DNA of 29,517 nt, from the NCBI RefSeq assembly GCF_030272895.1, contig NZ_JALRNF010000056.1:1-29517 (forward strand), given 5' to 3'. The position numbers and the translations under genes are program-made. How positions within the stretch are numbered: the stretch's first letter is position 1; each line of letters begins with the position of its first letter. This DNA is from Pseudomonas sp. BGr12. GTDB lineage: Bacteria > Pseudomonadota > Gammaproteobacteria > Pseudomonadales > Pseudomonadaceae. A model generated the notes under the pieces. The model made no database searches, was not told the origin of the DNA, and worked only from the letters and a program-made list of their open reading frames with translations. This document shows, piece after piece, positions 17,626-24,889 of this stretch.

Positions 17626-19338
17626 TTAGTGGCCTGCCTTCAATGGCGGTGTACGCGGCGGGATCATCCGCTTGCTGCCGGTCGATTCGAACGCTGCGGC
17701 AAAGCGCAGCAACGCCGAGTCGTCATAGGCACGGCCAGCGAAGGTCAGACCGACCGGCATGCCGATGTCGGCCATCACGCCCATGGGCACTGTCACGGTC
17801 GGCACGCCCAAGTGGCGGATGGCGAGGTTGCCGTTGGCGACCCAGATACCATTGCTCCAGGCGATATCCGCCGACGCCGGGTTGACGTCGGCGTCGGCCG
17901 GGGCGACGTCGGCGACGGTGGGGAACAGCACGGCATCGAGTTGCAGGCGGTCCATCCAGTCTTCGAGGTCGATCTTGCGGGTTTGCTCAAGGCCGCGCAG
18001 GCCATCGGGCACGGTGCTGATCTGGTCCCAGGGGGTGATGCCGCGTTCGGCCATCTTCACGTACTCGTCCATGCCCGCGGCCAGGTCGCCTTCGCGGTTG
18101 GGCAGCGTGCCCGGATCGTGGGGGAAGATCTGCGGGCCGTCGACATCGACCAGGCGGTGCAACTTCGGATCACCGTTGGCCTGGAGGAAGTCATCGAAGG
18201 CCCAGGCAGTCAGGTCCCACAGTTCGTGGTGGAGGAAGTCCTTGGACACCAGGCCGCGGTTGAACACGGTCGGCGCGCCCGGGCGATCGCCCTCGCAGTT
18301 GGACACCAGCGGGAAGTCGACGTCGATCACTTCGGCGCCCGCCGCTTGCAGCGCCTTGCGTGCCTGCTCCCAGAGGTCGATCACCGAGGCGCGGGTGTTG
18401 ATGCGCTGGCCGGTCGGACCGCCGATGCCCGGGGCTTCGCTGGTGCCGGCTTCAGGATCGGCATTGATGTACATGCGCGGAATGCCGAAGCGCTTGCCCG
18501 CCAGGGAGTCGGCTTTGACCGCCAGCTCCAGGTAGGAGGCCGGACGCACCGATTCGACACTCGGGATCGGCACCCAGGACTGCAGGCGCCAGAGATCGCC
18601 ACGGGTGTCGGGGTCGGTGGCGACCACCACATCGAGCACTTCGAGCAGGTCGGCCATGGTCCGGGCGAACGGCACCACCACGTCCATGGTCGGCGTCAGC
18701 GGCCAGTTGCCACGCACCGAGATCACCCCGCGCGAAGGCGTGTAGGCGCACAGGCCATTATTGGACGCCGGGCCACGGCCGCTCGACCAGGTTTCTTCGG
18801 CCAGGCCAAAGGCCGAAAAGCTGGCCGCTGTGGCCGTGCCGGCACCGTTGGAGGAGCCCGAGGCGAATGGCGCGGTCAGGTACTCGGCGTTGTACGGGCT
18901 CTCGGCCCGGCCATAGACGCCACGCTGCATGCCGCCATTGGCCATCGGCGGCATGTTGGTCTTGCCCAGGCAGATGGCACCGGCGGCGCGCAACCGCTCG
19001 ATGGTGAAAGCGTCGCGGTAGGCCACCAGCTCGGCAAAGGCCGGGCTGCCGGAGGCGGCGGTCAGGCCCTTGACCAGGTAGCTGTCCTTGGCGGTGTAAG
19101 GGATGCCGTCAAGCGGGCCCAGGACCTTGCCTGCGGCCCGACGGGCATCGGAGGCGCGGGCTTCTTCGAGCGCCTCGGGGTTGCGCACTACCACGGCGTT
19201 GAGGGCGGTGGCGGTATCGGCGCCGTCGTAGGCGTCGATGCGCGCAAGGTAGGCGTTGACCAGCTCGACCGCTGTGGTGGCCCCGGATTCGAGCGCGGCA
19301 CGCAGCTCGGCAATGGAAACCTCGGTAACTTCGATCAT
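17626..19338 (-). CDS. Amidase-signature family enzyme
   Basis: This 570-residue protein is of the amidase-signature family, whose members hydrolyse amides with a Ser-cisSer-Lys triad. Lys84 lies in YTAKDS, the glycine/serine stretch is SGSSNGAG (160-167, likely cis-Ser), and the nucleophile loop is ETWSSGRGPAS (182-192). In most family members that loop reads TGGSIR; here it is TWSSGR, so Ser186 is the probable nucleophile and the oxyanion surroundings differ. The middle and C-terminal parts are family-like (GVISVRGNWPLTPTMDVVVPF, and later FAGRAYDDSALLRFA). I chose the ATG at 19336-19338 (MIEVTEVS). The open frame continues 57 codons upstream into a REP-containing region, where an ATG at 19422 with AAGGGAG eleven bases away is an alternative. 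It is the first gene of a possible pair with the HD-GNAT protein. The substrate is unknown. Confidence 0.88.
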   Translation of the reverse strand: MIEVTEVSIAELRAALESGATTAVELVNAYLARIDAYDGADTATALNAVVVRNPEALEEARASDARRAAGKVLGPLDGIPYTAKDSYLVKGLTAASGSPAFAELVAYRDAFTIERLRAAGAICLGKTNMPPMANGGMQRGVYGRAESPYNAEYLTAPFASGSSNGAGTATAASFSAFGLAEETWSSGRGPASNNGLCAYTPSRGVISVRGNWPLTPTMDVVVPFARTMADLLEVLDVVVATDPDTRGDLWRLQSWVPIPSVESVRPASYLELAVKADSLAGKRFGIPRMYINADPEAGTSEAPGIGGPTGQRINTRASVIDLWEQARKALQAAGAEVIDVDFPLVSNCEGDRPGAPTVFNRGLVSKDFLHHELWDLTAWAFDDFLQANGDPKLHRLVDVDGPQIFPHDPGTLPNREGDLAAGMDEYVKMAERGITPWDQISTVPDGLRGLEQTRKIDLEDWMDRLQLDAVLFPTVADVAPADADVNPASADIAWSNGIWVANGNLAIRHLGVPTVTVPMGVMADIGMPVGLTFAGRAYDDSALLRFAAAFESTGSKRMIPPRTPPLKAGH

Positions 19339-19379
19339 GCTGTTGGCACCGGTTGTTGTTGGTTGTTGCGGTTGTTCAT
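19335..19379 (-). CDS. Possible 14-residue leader peptide before the amidase
   Basis: An ATG at 19379 opens a 14-codon frame (MNNRNNQQQPVPTA) whose TGA overlaps the amidase ATG as ATGA, the classic arrangement for translational coupling. The amidase ATG itself has no Shine-Dalgarno, which would fit re-initiation from this leader. Only a weak GAGA precedes the leader. The Asn/Gln-rich composition is unusual for this GC-rich genome. It may be chance, so confidence is low. Confidence 0.2.
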   Translation of the reverse strand: MNNRNNQQQPVPTA

Positions 19380-19484
19380 ATCGGATCTCGTGTACTGCTG
19401 TGAGGCGACAAGGCTCACGCATTGGGCACAATGCTCCCTTGCCTGCGGTTTGAAAGCAACAGAGGCGCGGGTTCGAGGTGTTGC

Positions 19485-19511
19485 GATCGCGGGGCAAGCC
19501 CGCTCCCACAG
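19485..19511. repeat. Single REP unit, short form
   Basis: One copy of the core GATCGCGGGGCAAG-CCCGCTCCCAC stands alone, without an inverted partner nearby. It lies between the amidase start region and the VOC gene. The 27 bases include the usual GGGGCAAGCCCGCTCC centre, which can fold on itself weakly. Confidence 0.75.
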
Positions 19512-19579
19512 AGGTCGCGTAAACAAGAATTGTTTATGCTGAGGGTCATTCCAGTCCGTCACCTGAAGTGAGTATCGCC

Positions 19580-19945
19580 ATGCAGCTAGCCCCCGCCATC
19601 CCGGTCCTGCGCATCTTTTCAGTGGAAAAGGCCAAGGAGTTCTACCTGGACTTCCTCGGTTTCACCCTCGACTGGGAACACCGTTTCGAGCCCGCCCTAC
19701 CGCTGTACGCACAGATCCACCGCGACGGCCTGATCCTGCACCTGAGCGAGCACCATGGCGATGCCACGCCGGGCTCGACGGTGTTTGCCCGGGTCGAGGA
19801 CATCAAAGCGCTGCAGCGTGAGTTGGTAGACAAAAACTATGGGTATTCCCGCCCGTCGGCGGTGAATGTGGGCTGGGGCCTGCAGATGGAGATTGCCGAT
19901 CCGTTCGGCAACCGCCTGCGCTTCTGCCAGCAGATCGAAGACTGA
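19580..19945 (+). CDS. VOC-superfamily (glyoxalase/bleomycin-resistance-like) protein
   Basis: This small protein of 121 residues has one vicinal-oxygen-chelate fold built of two beta-alpha-beta units. It begins with PAIPVLRIFSVEKAKEFYLD and FLGFTLDWEHRFE, the usual first unit, and ends with MEIADPFGNRLRF, the hallmark last strand. The histidines of LHLSEHHGD and the Glu of MEIADP are possible metal ligands. The family covers glyoxalases, dioxygenases and antibiotic-binding proteins; this member resembles the glyoxalase superfamily proteins common in Pseudomonas and of unproven function. The ATG at 19580 is favoured by GAG seven bases upstream; a GTG at 19568 in the same frame has no ribosome site. 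A hairpin terminator follows directly. Confidence 0.85.
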   Translation: MQLAPAIPVLRIFSVEKAKEFYLDFLGFTLDWEHRFEPALPLYAQIHRDGLILHLSEHHGDATPGSTVFARVEDIKALQRELVDKNYGYSRPSAVNVGWGLQMEIADPFGNRLRFCQQIED

Positions 19946-19957
19946 GCCCTGAAATGA

Positions 19958-19993
19958 CAAGGCCCCGTCCATTGCGACAGGGCCTTGATTTAC
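19958..19993. terminator. Bidirectional hairpin terminator
   Basis: CAAGGCCCCGTC (19958-19969) and GACAGGGCCTTG (19976-19987) pair over 12 positions with one mismatch and a 6-base loop, 13 bases after the VOC stop. A short T-rich stretch (ATTTA) follows on the plus strand, and TCATTTC on the minus strand. It lies between convergent genes and probably ends both transcripts. Confidence 0.7.
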
Positions 19994-20068
19994 TTGCTGC
20001 CTGTTAATGAGGCTCTCGTACCTGCGTCGCGATTGGCGGTGGTAACGGTACGGTCCGAGGTCAGCAAG
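19993..20068. other. Structured intergenic segment of unknown role
   Basis: Between the terminator and the Lrp stop, CTTGCTG (19993-19999) pairs with CAGCAAG (20062-20068). Inside it, CGTACC (20017-20022) pairs with GGTACG (20047-20052). The two nested stems could fold about 76 bases into a single RNA element. There is no coding region. It may be the 3' UTR of the Lrp gene or a small RNA; neither is demonstrated. Confidence 0.3.
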
Positions 20069-20117
20069 CAAAACGTATTGAGATCATGGTGCGCCTGCTT
20101 TACAGGTCTGTCCAGCA

Positions 20118-20603
20118 TTAACTCGCCCCAAGATGCCCCAAGGGCAAAGGCCCATGGGGCTTGACCGTCTGGATGGCGAAGTTGCTGCGGATATCGCTGA
20201 CACCCGGCAGCTTGAGCAGGGTATCGATCAGGAAGCGCTCATAGCTGCGCAGGTCCGGCACCACCACCTGCAACAGGAAATCCGACTCGCCCGACACCAG
20301 GTGCGCGGCAATCACTTGCGGCAAGGCCAGTACCGCCTGCTGGAACGCCTGGGCCGCCGGTTCATGGTGGCGCTCGACCTTGACCCCGACGAACACCGTC
20401 AGCCCCAGCCCCACTTCATCGCGATCCAGCTGGGCGGCGTAGCCCTTGATCAGGCCTGCCTCTTCCAGCAGGCGTACCCGCCGCAGGCATGGCGAAGGTG
20501 ACAGGCCGATCAGTTCGGCCAGTTCGACGTTGCTCAGGCGCGCGTTGCGCTGCAGGGCATCGAGAATCTTGCGGTCAAAAGCGTCCAGGGTGATTTTTGG
20601 CAT
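20118..20603 (-). CDS. Lrp/AsnC-family transcriptional regulator
   Basis: This 161-residue regulator has an N-terminal helix-turn-helix (LDAFDRKILDALQRNARLSN, then VELAELIGLSPSPCLRRVRLLEEAGLIKGY). The C-terminal RAM/Lrp sensing domain includes VFVGVKVERH, AHLVSGESDFLLQVVVPD and PGVSDIRSNFAIQTVK. Such proteins form octamers or dimers and respond to amino acids. It faces away from a LysE-family exporter across a 134-base gap with an AT-rich section (20604-20645), the usual arrangement for an amino acid-responsive regulator and its efflux gene. The ATG at 20603 has only a weak ribosome site. The effector amino acid cannot be told from sequence. Confidence 0.93.
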   Translation of the reverse strand: MPKITLDAFDRKILDALQRNARLSNVELAELIGLSPSPCLRRVRLLEEAGLIKGYAAQLDRDEVGLGLTVFVGVKVERHHEPAAQAFQQAVLALPQVIAAHLVSGESDFLLQVVVPDLRSYERFLIDTLLKLPGVSDIRSNFAIQTVKPHGPLPLGHLGAS

Positions 20604-20650
20604 GATCTTAATATTCCATTATTGACCTTGGCATTTTATATCAATCTGAC
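20604..20650. promoter_or_regulatory. AT-rich divergent regulatory segment (Lrp / LysE)
   Basis: About 45 bases next to the Lrp start are strikingly AT-rich (ATCTTAATATTCCATTATTG and TTTTATATCAATC). Read on the minus strand, TTGATA followed 16 bases later by ATAATG gives a plausible sigma-70 promoter for the Lrp gene. AT-rich bent DNA is also the usual target of Lrp-type proteins, so autoregulation is likely. Exact sites are not proven. Confidence 0.4.
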
Positions 20651-20737
20651 CCGGTAAAGACGCAACAATCGCAAGCACCTGCCAGCCCCTTCGGACTTAG
20701 AATTTTCTCCAGCCCGTTCATCACCGGAGAGTGCCAG

Positions 20738-21373
20738 ATGACTCAATACAGCCTGTTTTGCGCCGCCCTGCTGGTGGTCTACCTGGTGCCCGGGCCCGAT
20801 ATGTTCCTGCTGCTCAACACCGGCGCCAGCCAAGGCCGTCGCCAGGCCCTGGTGACCGCCCTGGGCCTGGCCCTGGCGCGCGCCGCCCATGTCACCCTGG
20901 CAGCCCTGGGCCTGGCCGCCCTGCTGCGCATGCACCCCTGGGCATTCGAGGTGCTCAGTGTCGCCGGGGGCCTTTACCTGGCCTGGATGGGCTGGCAACT
21001 GTTGTGCGCGCCGGTCGGGCCGCTGCCGGGCGGCAGCGGCGTCGCACGCCAGCGCGGGCACTGGGCGACGGCACTGAAGAAGGGGCTGCTGACCAACCTG
21101 CTCAATCCCAAGGCATTGTTGTTCTGCTCGGTACTGCTGCCACAGTTCGTCAGCCAGGAGGCCGGATCGATCGGCCAGCAGTTTGCCATTCTCGGCGCCG
21201 TGCTGGTGATCACCGGGCTGGTCTTCGACAGCTTCTACGCCTTGAGCGGCGACCGCCTGGGTCGCTGGCTGGCGCAAAGCCCGTGGAAACAGAAATTGCA
21301 GAATCGCCTGTTCGGCACCCTGCTGATCGGCTTCGGTGCGCGACTGATTCTGCTGCGCGAGCTGTCTAATTGA
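20738..21373 (+). CDS. LysE/RhtB-family amino acid exporter
   Basis: This 211-residue inner-membrane protein of the LysE/RhtB family has about six membrane helices. The first helix runs into the family motif VPGPDM (17-22), followed by GASQGRRQAL and the long helical stretch ALGLALARAAHVTLAALGLA. Later landmarks are GLYLAWMGWQLL, KKGLLTNLLNPKALLF (a strongly conserved segment) and the C-terminal LFGTLLIGFGARLIL. Family members export amino acids or derivatives such as lysine, threonine, homoserine or leucine. A good GGAGA lies seven bases before the ATG. The divergent Lrp/AsnC gene is its likely regulator. The specific substrate is not known. Confidence 0.92.
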   Translation: MTQYSLFCAALLVVYLVPGPDMFLLLNTGASQGRRQALVTALGLALARAAHVTLAALGLAALLRMHPWAFEVLSVAGGLYLAWMGWQLLCAPVGPLPGGSGVARQRGHWATALKKGLLTNLLNPKALLFCSVLLPQFVSQEAGSIGQQFAILGAVLVITGLVFDSFYALSGDRLGRWLAQSPWKQKLQNRLFGTLLIGFGARLILLRELSN

Positions 21374-21506
21374 AGATTTTCACCTGCGACCAAGGTCCAA
21401 TCTATGACTGGGCGTTCCCGATCCGCACGGGATGTATTATCGTGGCTGCGTGCGCAATAAAAGACGCCTGAGCGATCAGGCAAATGCAAATCGATTCGAG
21501 GGTGCC

Positions 21507-22526
21507 ATGAGTAACGAAAGCATTAACTGGGACAAGCTGGGCTTCGACTACATCAAGACCGACAAGCGCTACCTGTCCGTATGGCGCAACGGCGAGTGGG
21601 ACAAGGGCACCCTGACCGAAGACAACGTGCTGCACATCAGTGAAGGCTCCACCGCCCTGCACTATGGCCAGCAGTGCTTCGAGGGCCTGAAGGCCTACCG
21701 CTGCAAGGACGGCTCGATCAACCTGTTCCGCCCTGACCAGAACGCCGCCCGCATGCAGCGCAGCTGCGCCCGCCTGCTGATGCCGCAAGTGCCGACCGAT
21801 GTGTTCATCGAGGCCTGCAAGCAAGTGGTCAAGGCCAACGAGCGCTTCGTACCGCCGCACGGCAAGGGTGCCCTGTACCTGCGTCCGTTCGTGATCGGCA
21901 CCGGTGACAACATCGGCGTGCGCACCGCCCCCGAGTTCATCTTCTCGATCTTCGCCATTCCGGTCGGCTCGTACTTCAAGGGCGGCATGAAGCCGCACAA
22001 CTTCCAGATCTCCAGCTTCGACCGTGCTGCCCCGCAAGGCACCGGTGCGGCCAAGGTCGGTGGCAACTACGCCGCCAGCCTGCAGCCGGGCGCCGAGGCC
22101 AAGAAAGCCCACTTCGCCGATGCCATCTACCTGGACCCGCTGACCCACACCAAGATCGAGGAAGTCGGTTCGGCCAACTTCTTCGGCATCACCGCCAACA
22201 ACGAGTTCGTGACGCCGAAATCGGCCTCCGTGCTGCCGGGCATCACCCGCCTGTCGCTGATGGAACTGGCGCAATCGCGCCTGGGCCTGACCGTGATCGA
22301 GGGCGACGTCGAGATCAACAAGCTCGACCGCTTCATCGAAGCCGGCGCCTGCGGTACCGCGGCGGTGATCACCCCGATCGGCGGCATCGAATACAACGGC
22401 AAGCTGCACGTGTTCCACGACCTGGAAAAGGTCGGCCCGGTTACCCAGAAGCTCTACAACGAGCTGACCGGTATCCAGAGCGGTGACGTCGAAGCGCCTG
22501 CTGGCTGGATCTTCAAGGTCGCCTGA
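21507..22526 (+). CDS. ilvE: Branched-chain amino acid aminotransferase
   Basis: This 339-residue PLP enzyme of fold type IV makes or degrades leucine, isoleucine and valine by transamination with 2-oxoglutarate/glutamate. The sequence is of the longer BCAT type that also occurs in mitochondria. It has LHYGQQCFEGLKAYR, FRPDQNAARMQRSCARL, LYLRPFVIG and the PLP lysine region GAAKVGGNYAAS (Lys183). The region ITRLSLMELAQ and the C-terminal GTAAVITPIGGI then follow. The ATG at 21507 with GAGGG four bases upstream starts MSNESINWDKLGF, the usual N-terminus; the open frame reaches 25 codons further upstream. A short hairpin GCCTGA-GCGA-TCAGGC (21466-21481) precedes it in the leader, with no sign of a peptide attenuator. 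A REP hairpin follows the gene. Confidence 0.94.
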   Translation: MSNESINWDKLGFDYIKTDKRYLSVWRNGEWDKGTLTEDNVLHISEGSTALHYGQQCFEGLKAYRCKDGSINLFRPDQNAARMQRSCARLLMPQVPTDVFIEACKQVVKANERFVPPHGKGALYLRPFVIGTGDNIGVRTAPEFIFSIFAIPVGSYFKGGMKPHNFQISSFDRAAPQGTGAAKVGGNYAASLQPGAEAKKAHFADAIYLDPLTHTKIEEVGSANFFGITANNEFVTPKSASVLPGITRLSLMELAQSRLGLTVIEGDVEINKLDRFIEAGACGTAAVITPIGGIEYNGKLHVFHDLEKVGPVTQKLYNELTGIQSGDVEAPAGWIFKVA

Positions 22527-22556
22527 CCTGCAGCACCCTGGGCCGCCTTGCGGCCC

Positions 22557-22636
22557 ATCGCCGGCTACGCCGACTCCCACAACGGCAATTCTCCTGTGGG
22601 AGCCGGCGTAGCCGGCGATGGCCTGCAAAGCAGGCC
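22557..22636. repeat. REP-type palindrome (GCTCCCACA class) plus second hairpin
   Basis: The arms 22557-22581 (ATCGCCGGCTACGCC...CCCACA) and 22595-22619 pair over 25 bases with one mismatch and a 13-base loop. Directly after, GGCCTGC-AAA-GCAGGCC (22620-22636) makes a second short hairpin. It starts 31 bases after the ilvE stop and probably ends or stabilises that transcript. No T run follows. Confidence 0.85.
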
Positions 22637-22653
22637 CCCTCCCCTAGATGAAT

Positions 22654-22684
22654 TATTCTTTAACCCGGGCACCGCCTATTCTTT
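22654..22684 (+). promoter_or_regulatory. Direct repeat upstream of the response regulator
   Basis: TATTCTTT occurs at 22654-22661 and again at 22677-22684, 23 bases apart, about two helical turns. Tandem direct repeats just upstream of an OmpR-type regulator gene (start 22723) could be its own binding site for autoregulation. The evidence is position and repetition only. Confidence 0.3.
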
Positions 22685-22722
22685 GGCACAATCAGGTCTT
22701 CACTCGCCGCCCAGGTACTAGC

Positions 22723-23403
22723 ATGCCCCGCGTACTGACCATCGAAGACGACGCCGTCACCGGCCAGGAAATCGTCGCCGAACTCACCAGCCACGGCCTG
22801 GACGTGGATTGGGCCAACAATGGCCGCGAAGGCCTGGCCAAGGCCATTGCCGGCGGCTACGACCTGATCACCCTGGACCGCATGCTGCCCGAGGTCGATG
22901 GCCTGACCATCGTCACCACCTTGCGCAGCCTGAAGATCGCCACCCCGATCCTGATGATCAGCGCCCTGTCCGATGTCGACGAACGGGTACGCGGCCTGCG
23001 CGCCGGTGGCGACGACTACCTGACCAAGCCGTTCGCCTCCGACGAGATGGCCGCCCGCGTCGAAGTGCTGCTGCGGCGCAACAGCGTGCCCCTGGCGCAG
23101 ACGCGCCTGCAGGTCGCCGACCTTGAGCTGGACCTGATCAGCCACGAAGCCCGCCGCGGCGAGCACACCCTCAACCTGCTGCCCACCGAGTACAAGCTGC
23201 TTGAATTCCTCATGCGCCACGCAGGCCAGGTGATCACCCGGATGATGATCTTCGAGGAAGTCTGGGGCTATCACTTCGACCCCGGTACCAACCTGATCGA
23301 TGTGCACATCGGGCGCTTGCGCAAGAAGATCGACGCCGCTGGCCAGACTCCGCTGATTCGGACCGTGCGGGGCTCGGGCTATGCCATTGCCGAACCCGTC
23401 TAA
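22723..23403 (+). CDS. OmpR/PhoB-family response regulator
   Basis: This 226-residue response regulator has a receiver domain with acidic pocket EDD (8-10), phospho-acceptor Asp52 (ITLDRMLPEVDG), switch Ser80 and Lys102 (DDYLTKPF). The C-terminal winged-helix DNA-binding domain spans about 128-222 (LLPTEYKLLEFLMRHAGQVITR, then VWGYHFDPGTNLIDVHIGRLRKKID and TVRGSGYAI). The ATG at 22723 begins MPRVLTIEDDAVTG and has AGG about eight bases upstream; the frame is open for another 25 codons upstream. The sensor kinase gene overlaps its 3' end by 23 bases, so the two form one operon. The signal and regulon are not identifiable. In P. aeruginosa the nearby ParRS system lies close to the same cysS-glnS-ppiB-lpxH group, but I cannot claim this is that pair. 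Confidence 0.93.
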   Translation: MPRVLTIEDDAVTGQEIVAELTSHGLDVDWANNGREGLAKAIAGGYDLITLDRMLPEVDGLTIVTTLRSLKIATPILMISALSDVDERVRGLRAGGDDYLTKPFASDEMAARVEVLLRRNSVPLAQTRLQVADLELDLISHEARRGEHTLNLLPTEYKLLEFLMRHAGQVITRMMIFEEVWGYHFDPGTNLIDVHIGRLRKKIDAAGQTPLIRTVRGSGYAIAEPV

Positions 23404-24769
23404 GGGCTGGAGTTCGTCAACCAGCCGCCTGCTGGCGCTGTACAGTTTCCTGTTCGTGGCCTGGAGCAGCATCCTCATGGGGGTGCTGTACTTCGAGGTC
23501 TCGGGCTACCTCAACAAGCTCACCCGCCACTCGCTGCTGCAGCGCCAGCACCTGTTCGGGCACATGAGCGGCAAGCAGCTGGACGATGCCCTGATCGCCA
23601 GCCAAGCCTTCGAAGAACGCAGTTTCGATGCCTACGGCCTGTTCGATGCACAGTTCAACCCCCTGGGCGGACAAATCCGCCAGTTGCCGGCCGATCTCGG
23701 CCTGGACGGCAAGATCCACGAACTGGGGCGCTGCCTGGACGCCGACGACCCGCACCTGCCGCGCGACAGCTGCGACGCCGTGGCAATCAAGGTCCGCGAC
23801 GGCCGCTGGCTGGTGCTGGTGCGCGACAACGGCTCGCTGTTCGTGGTCACCCGGATCATCCTCCACGCCCTGCTCTGGGGCCTGTCGCTGACCATCATCC
23901 CCGGCATCGCCGGCTGGTACCTGCTGCGAAGGCGGCCGATCAAGCGCATCCGCGCCATCCAGGCCACCGCCGAGCAGATCGTCGCCGGCGACCTGACCCG
24001 GCGCCTGCCGTTGTCCCAGCGCCGCGACGAACTGGACATGCTTGCCGCCATCGTCAACGCCATGCTCGACCGTATCGAGCGCCTGATGCACGAGGTCAAG
24101 GGCGTCTGCGACAACATCGCCCATGACCTGCGCACCCCGCTGACCCGCCTGCGCGCCCAGCTCTACCGGATTCGCCAGCAGGCCGGCGATGACTCGCCCC
24201 AGGCCGAGGCGCTGGAGCAGGCCATTGGCGAGACCGACACCCTGATGGCGCGCTTTCGCGGCTTGCTGCGCATCAGCGAGCTGGAAGACCGCCAGCGTCG
24301 CGCCGGCTTTGTCGAACTCGATCCGCGCGCACTGTTGCTGGAGATGCACGACTTCTACCTGCCGCTGGCCGAGGATGGCGAAATTCGCCTGAGCCTAGAG
24401 GTGCCAGCACAACTGCCCGCCCTCAATGGCGACCGTGAGCTGCTGTTCGAAGCCCTGTCCAATCTGCTGGGCAATGCCATCAAGTTCACCCCGGCCGGTG
24501 GCCAGGTGCGGGTGCGCGCCAGCAGCGACGACGGTGAGGTGTGTATCGAGGTGGAAGACAGCGGGCCGGGCATTCCCGAAGACGAGCGTGGTGCGGTACT
24601 CAAGCGTTTCTATCGCAGCGAGGAAGGTCACCGCCACTCGGGGTTCGGGCTGGGGTTGTCGATCGTTGCGGCGATCGTCGACCTGCATGGCTTCAAGCTT
24701 GAGGTGGGGGGGAGTGACTTGGGTGGGGCGAGGCTGGTGCTGCATTGTCGCACCGGGGTAGTCGGTTAG
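23381..24769 (+). CDS. Two-component sensor histidine kinase
   Basis: This 462-residue inner-membrane sensor has a first helix at about 17-37 (LLALYSFLFVAWSSILMGVL). A periplasmic domain of about 115 residues contains two cysteines (Cys118 and Cys131, possible disulfide). The second helix is at about 155-182, followed by a HAMP segment. The HisKA H-box is NIAHDLRTPLTRLR, with phospho-acceptor His248. The HATPase domain has N-box NLLGNAIKFT, G1 DSGPGIP and G2 GFGLGLSIV. The ATG at 23381 lies inside the response regulator gene, overlapping by 23 bases and implying coupled translation. The sensor domain has no recognised family, so the ligand is unknown. Confidence 0.93.
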   Translation: MPLPNPSKGWSSSTSRLLALYSFLFVAWSSILMGVLYFEVSGYLNKLTRHSLLQRQHLFGHMSGKQLDDALIASQAFEERSFDAYGLFDAQFNPLGGQIRQLPADLGLDGKIHELGRCLDADDPHLPRDSCDAVAIKVRDGRWLVLVRDNGSLFVVTRIILHALLWGLSLTIIPGIAGWYLLRRRPIKRIRAIQATAEQIVAGDLTRRLPLSQRRDELDMLAAIVNAMLDRIERLMHEVKGVCDNIAHDLRTPLTRLRAQLYRIRQQAGDDSPQAEALEQAIGETDTLMARFRGLLRISELEDRQRRAGFVELDPRALLLEMHDFYLPLAEDGEIRLSLEVPAQLPALNGDRELLFEALSNLLGNAIKFTPAGGQVRVRASSDDGEVCIEVEDSGPGIPEDERGAVLKRFYRSEEGHRHSGFGLGLSIVAAIVDLHGFKLEVGGSDLGGARLVLHCRTGVVG

Positions 24770-24775
24770 GGCCTC

Positions 24776-24875
24776 ATCGCAGGCTCCGCCAGCTCCCACA
24801 GGGCTGGGTGAGCTGCCCCCAAAGTTTGACCTTTGGGGTGCAGTTCAAGGTGTGGGAGCTGGCGGAGCCTGCGAT
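24776..24875. repeat. Nested palindrome: REP arms around an inner hairpin
   Basis: Exact 25-base arms (24776-24800, ATCGCAGGCTCCGCC...CCCACA, and 24851-24875) enclose about 50 bases. The inner segment is itself a hairpin: CCCCAAAG (24817-24824), loop TTTGAC, CTTTGGGG (24831-24838), extended by CTGC/GCAG with one bulged T. The structure lies between the convergent sensor kinase and cysS and likely ends both transcripts. Confidence 0.88.
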
Positions 24876-24889
24876 CAGGTCAACATCGA

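Noticed and set aside
21432..21506. Upstream in-frame extension of ilvE
   Set aside because: The 25 extra residues have no family similarity, and the ATG at 21507 has a ribosome site and the known N-terminus.
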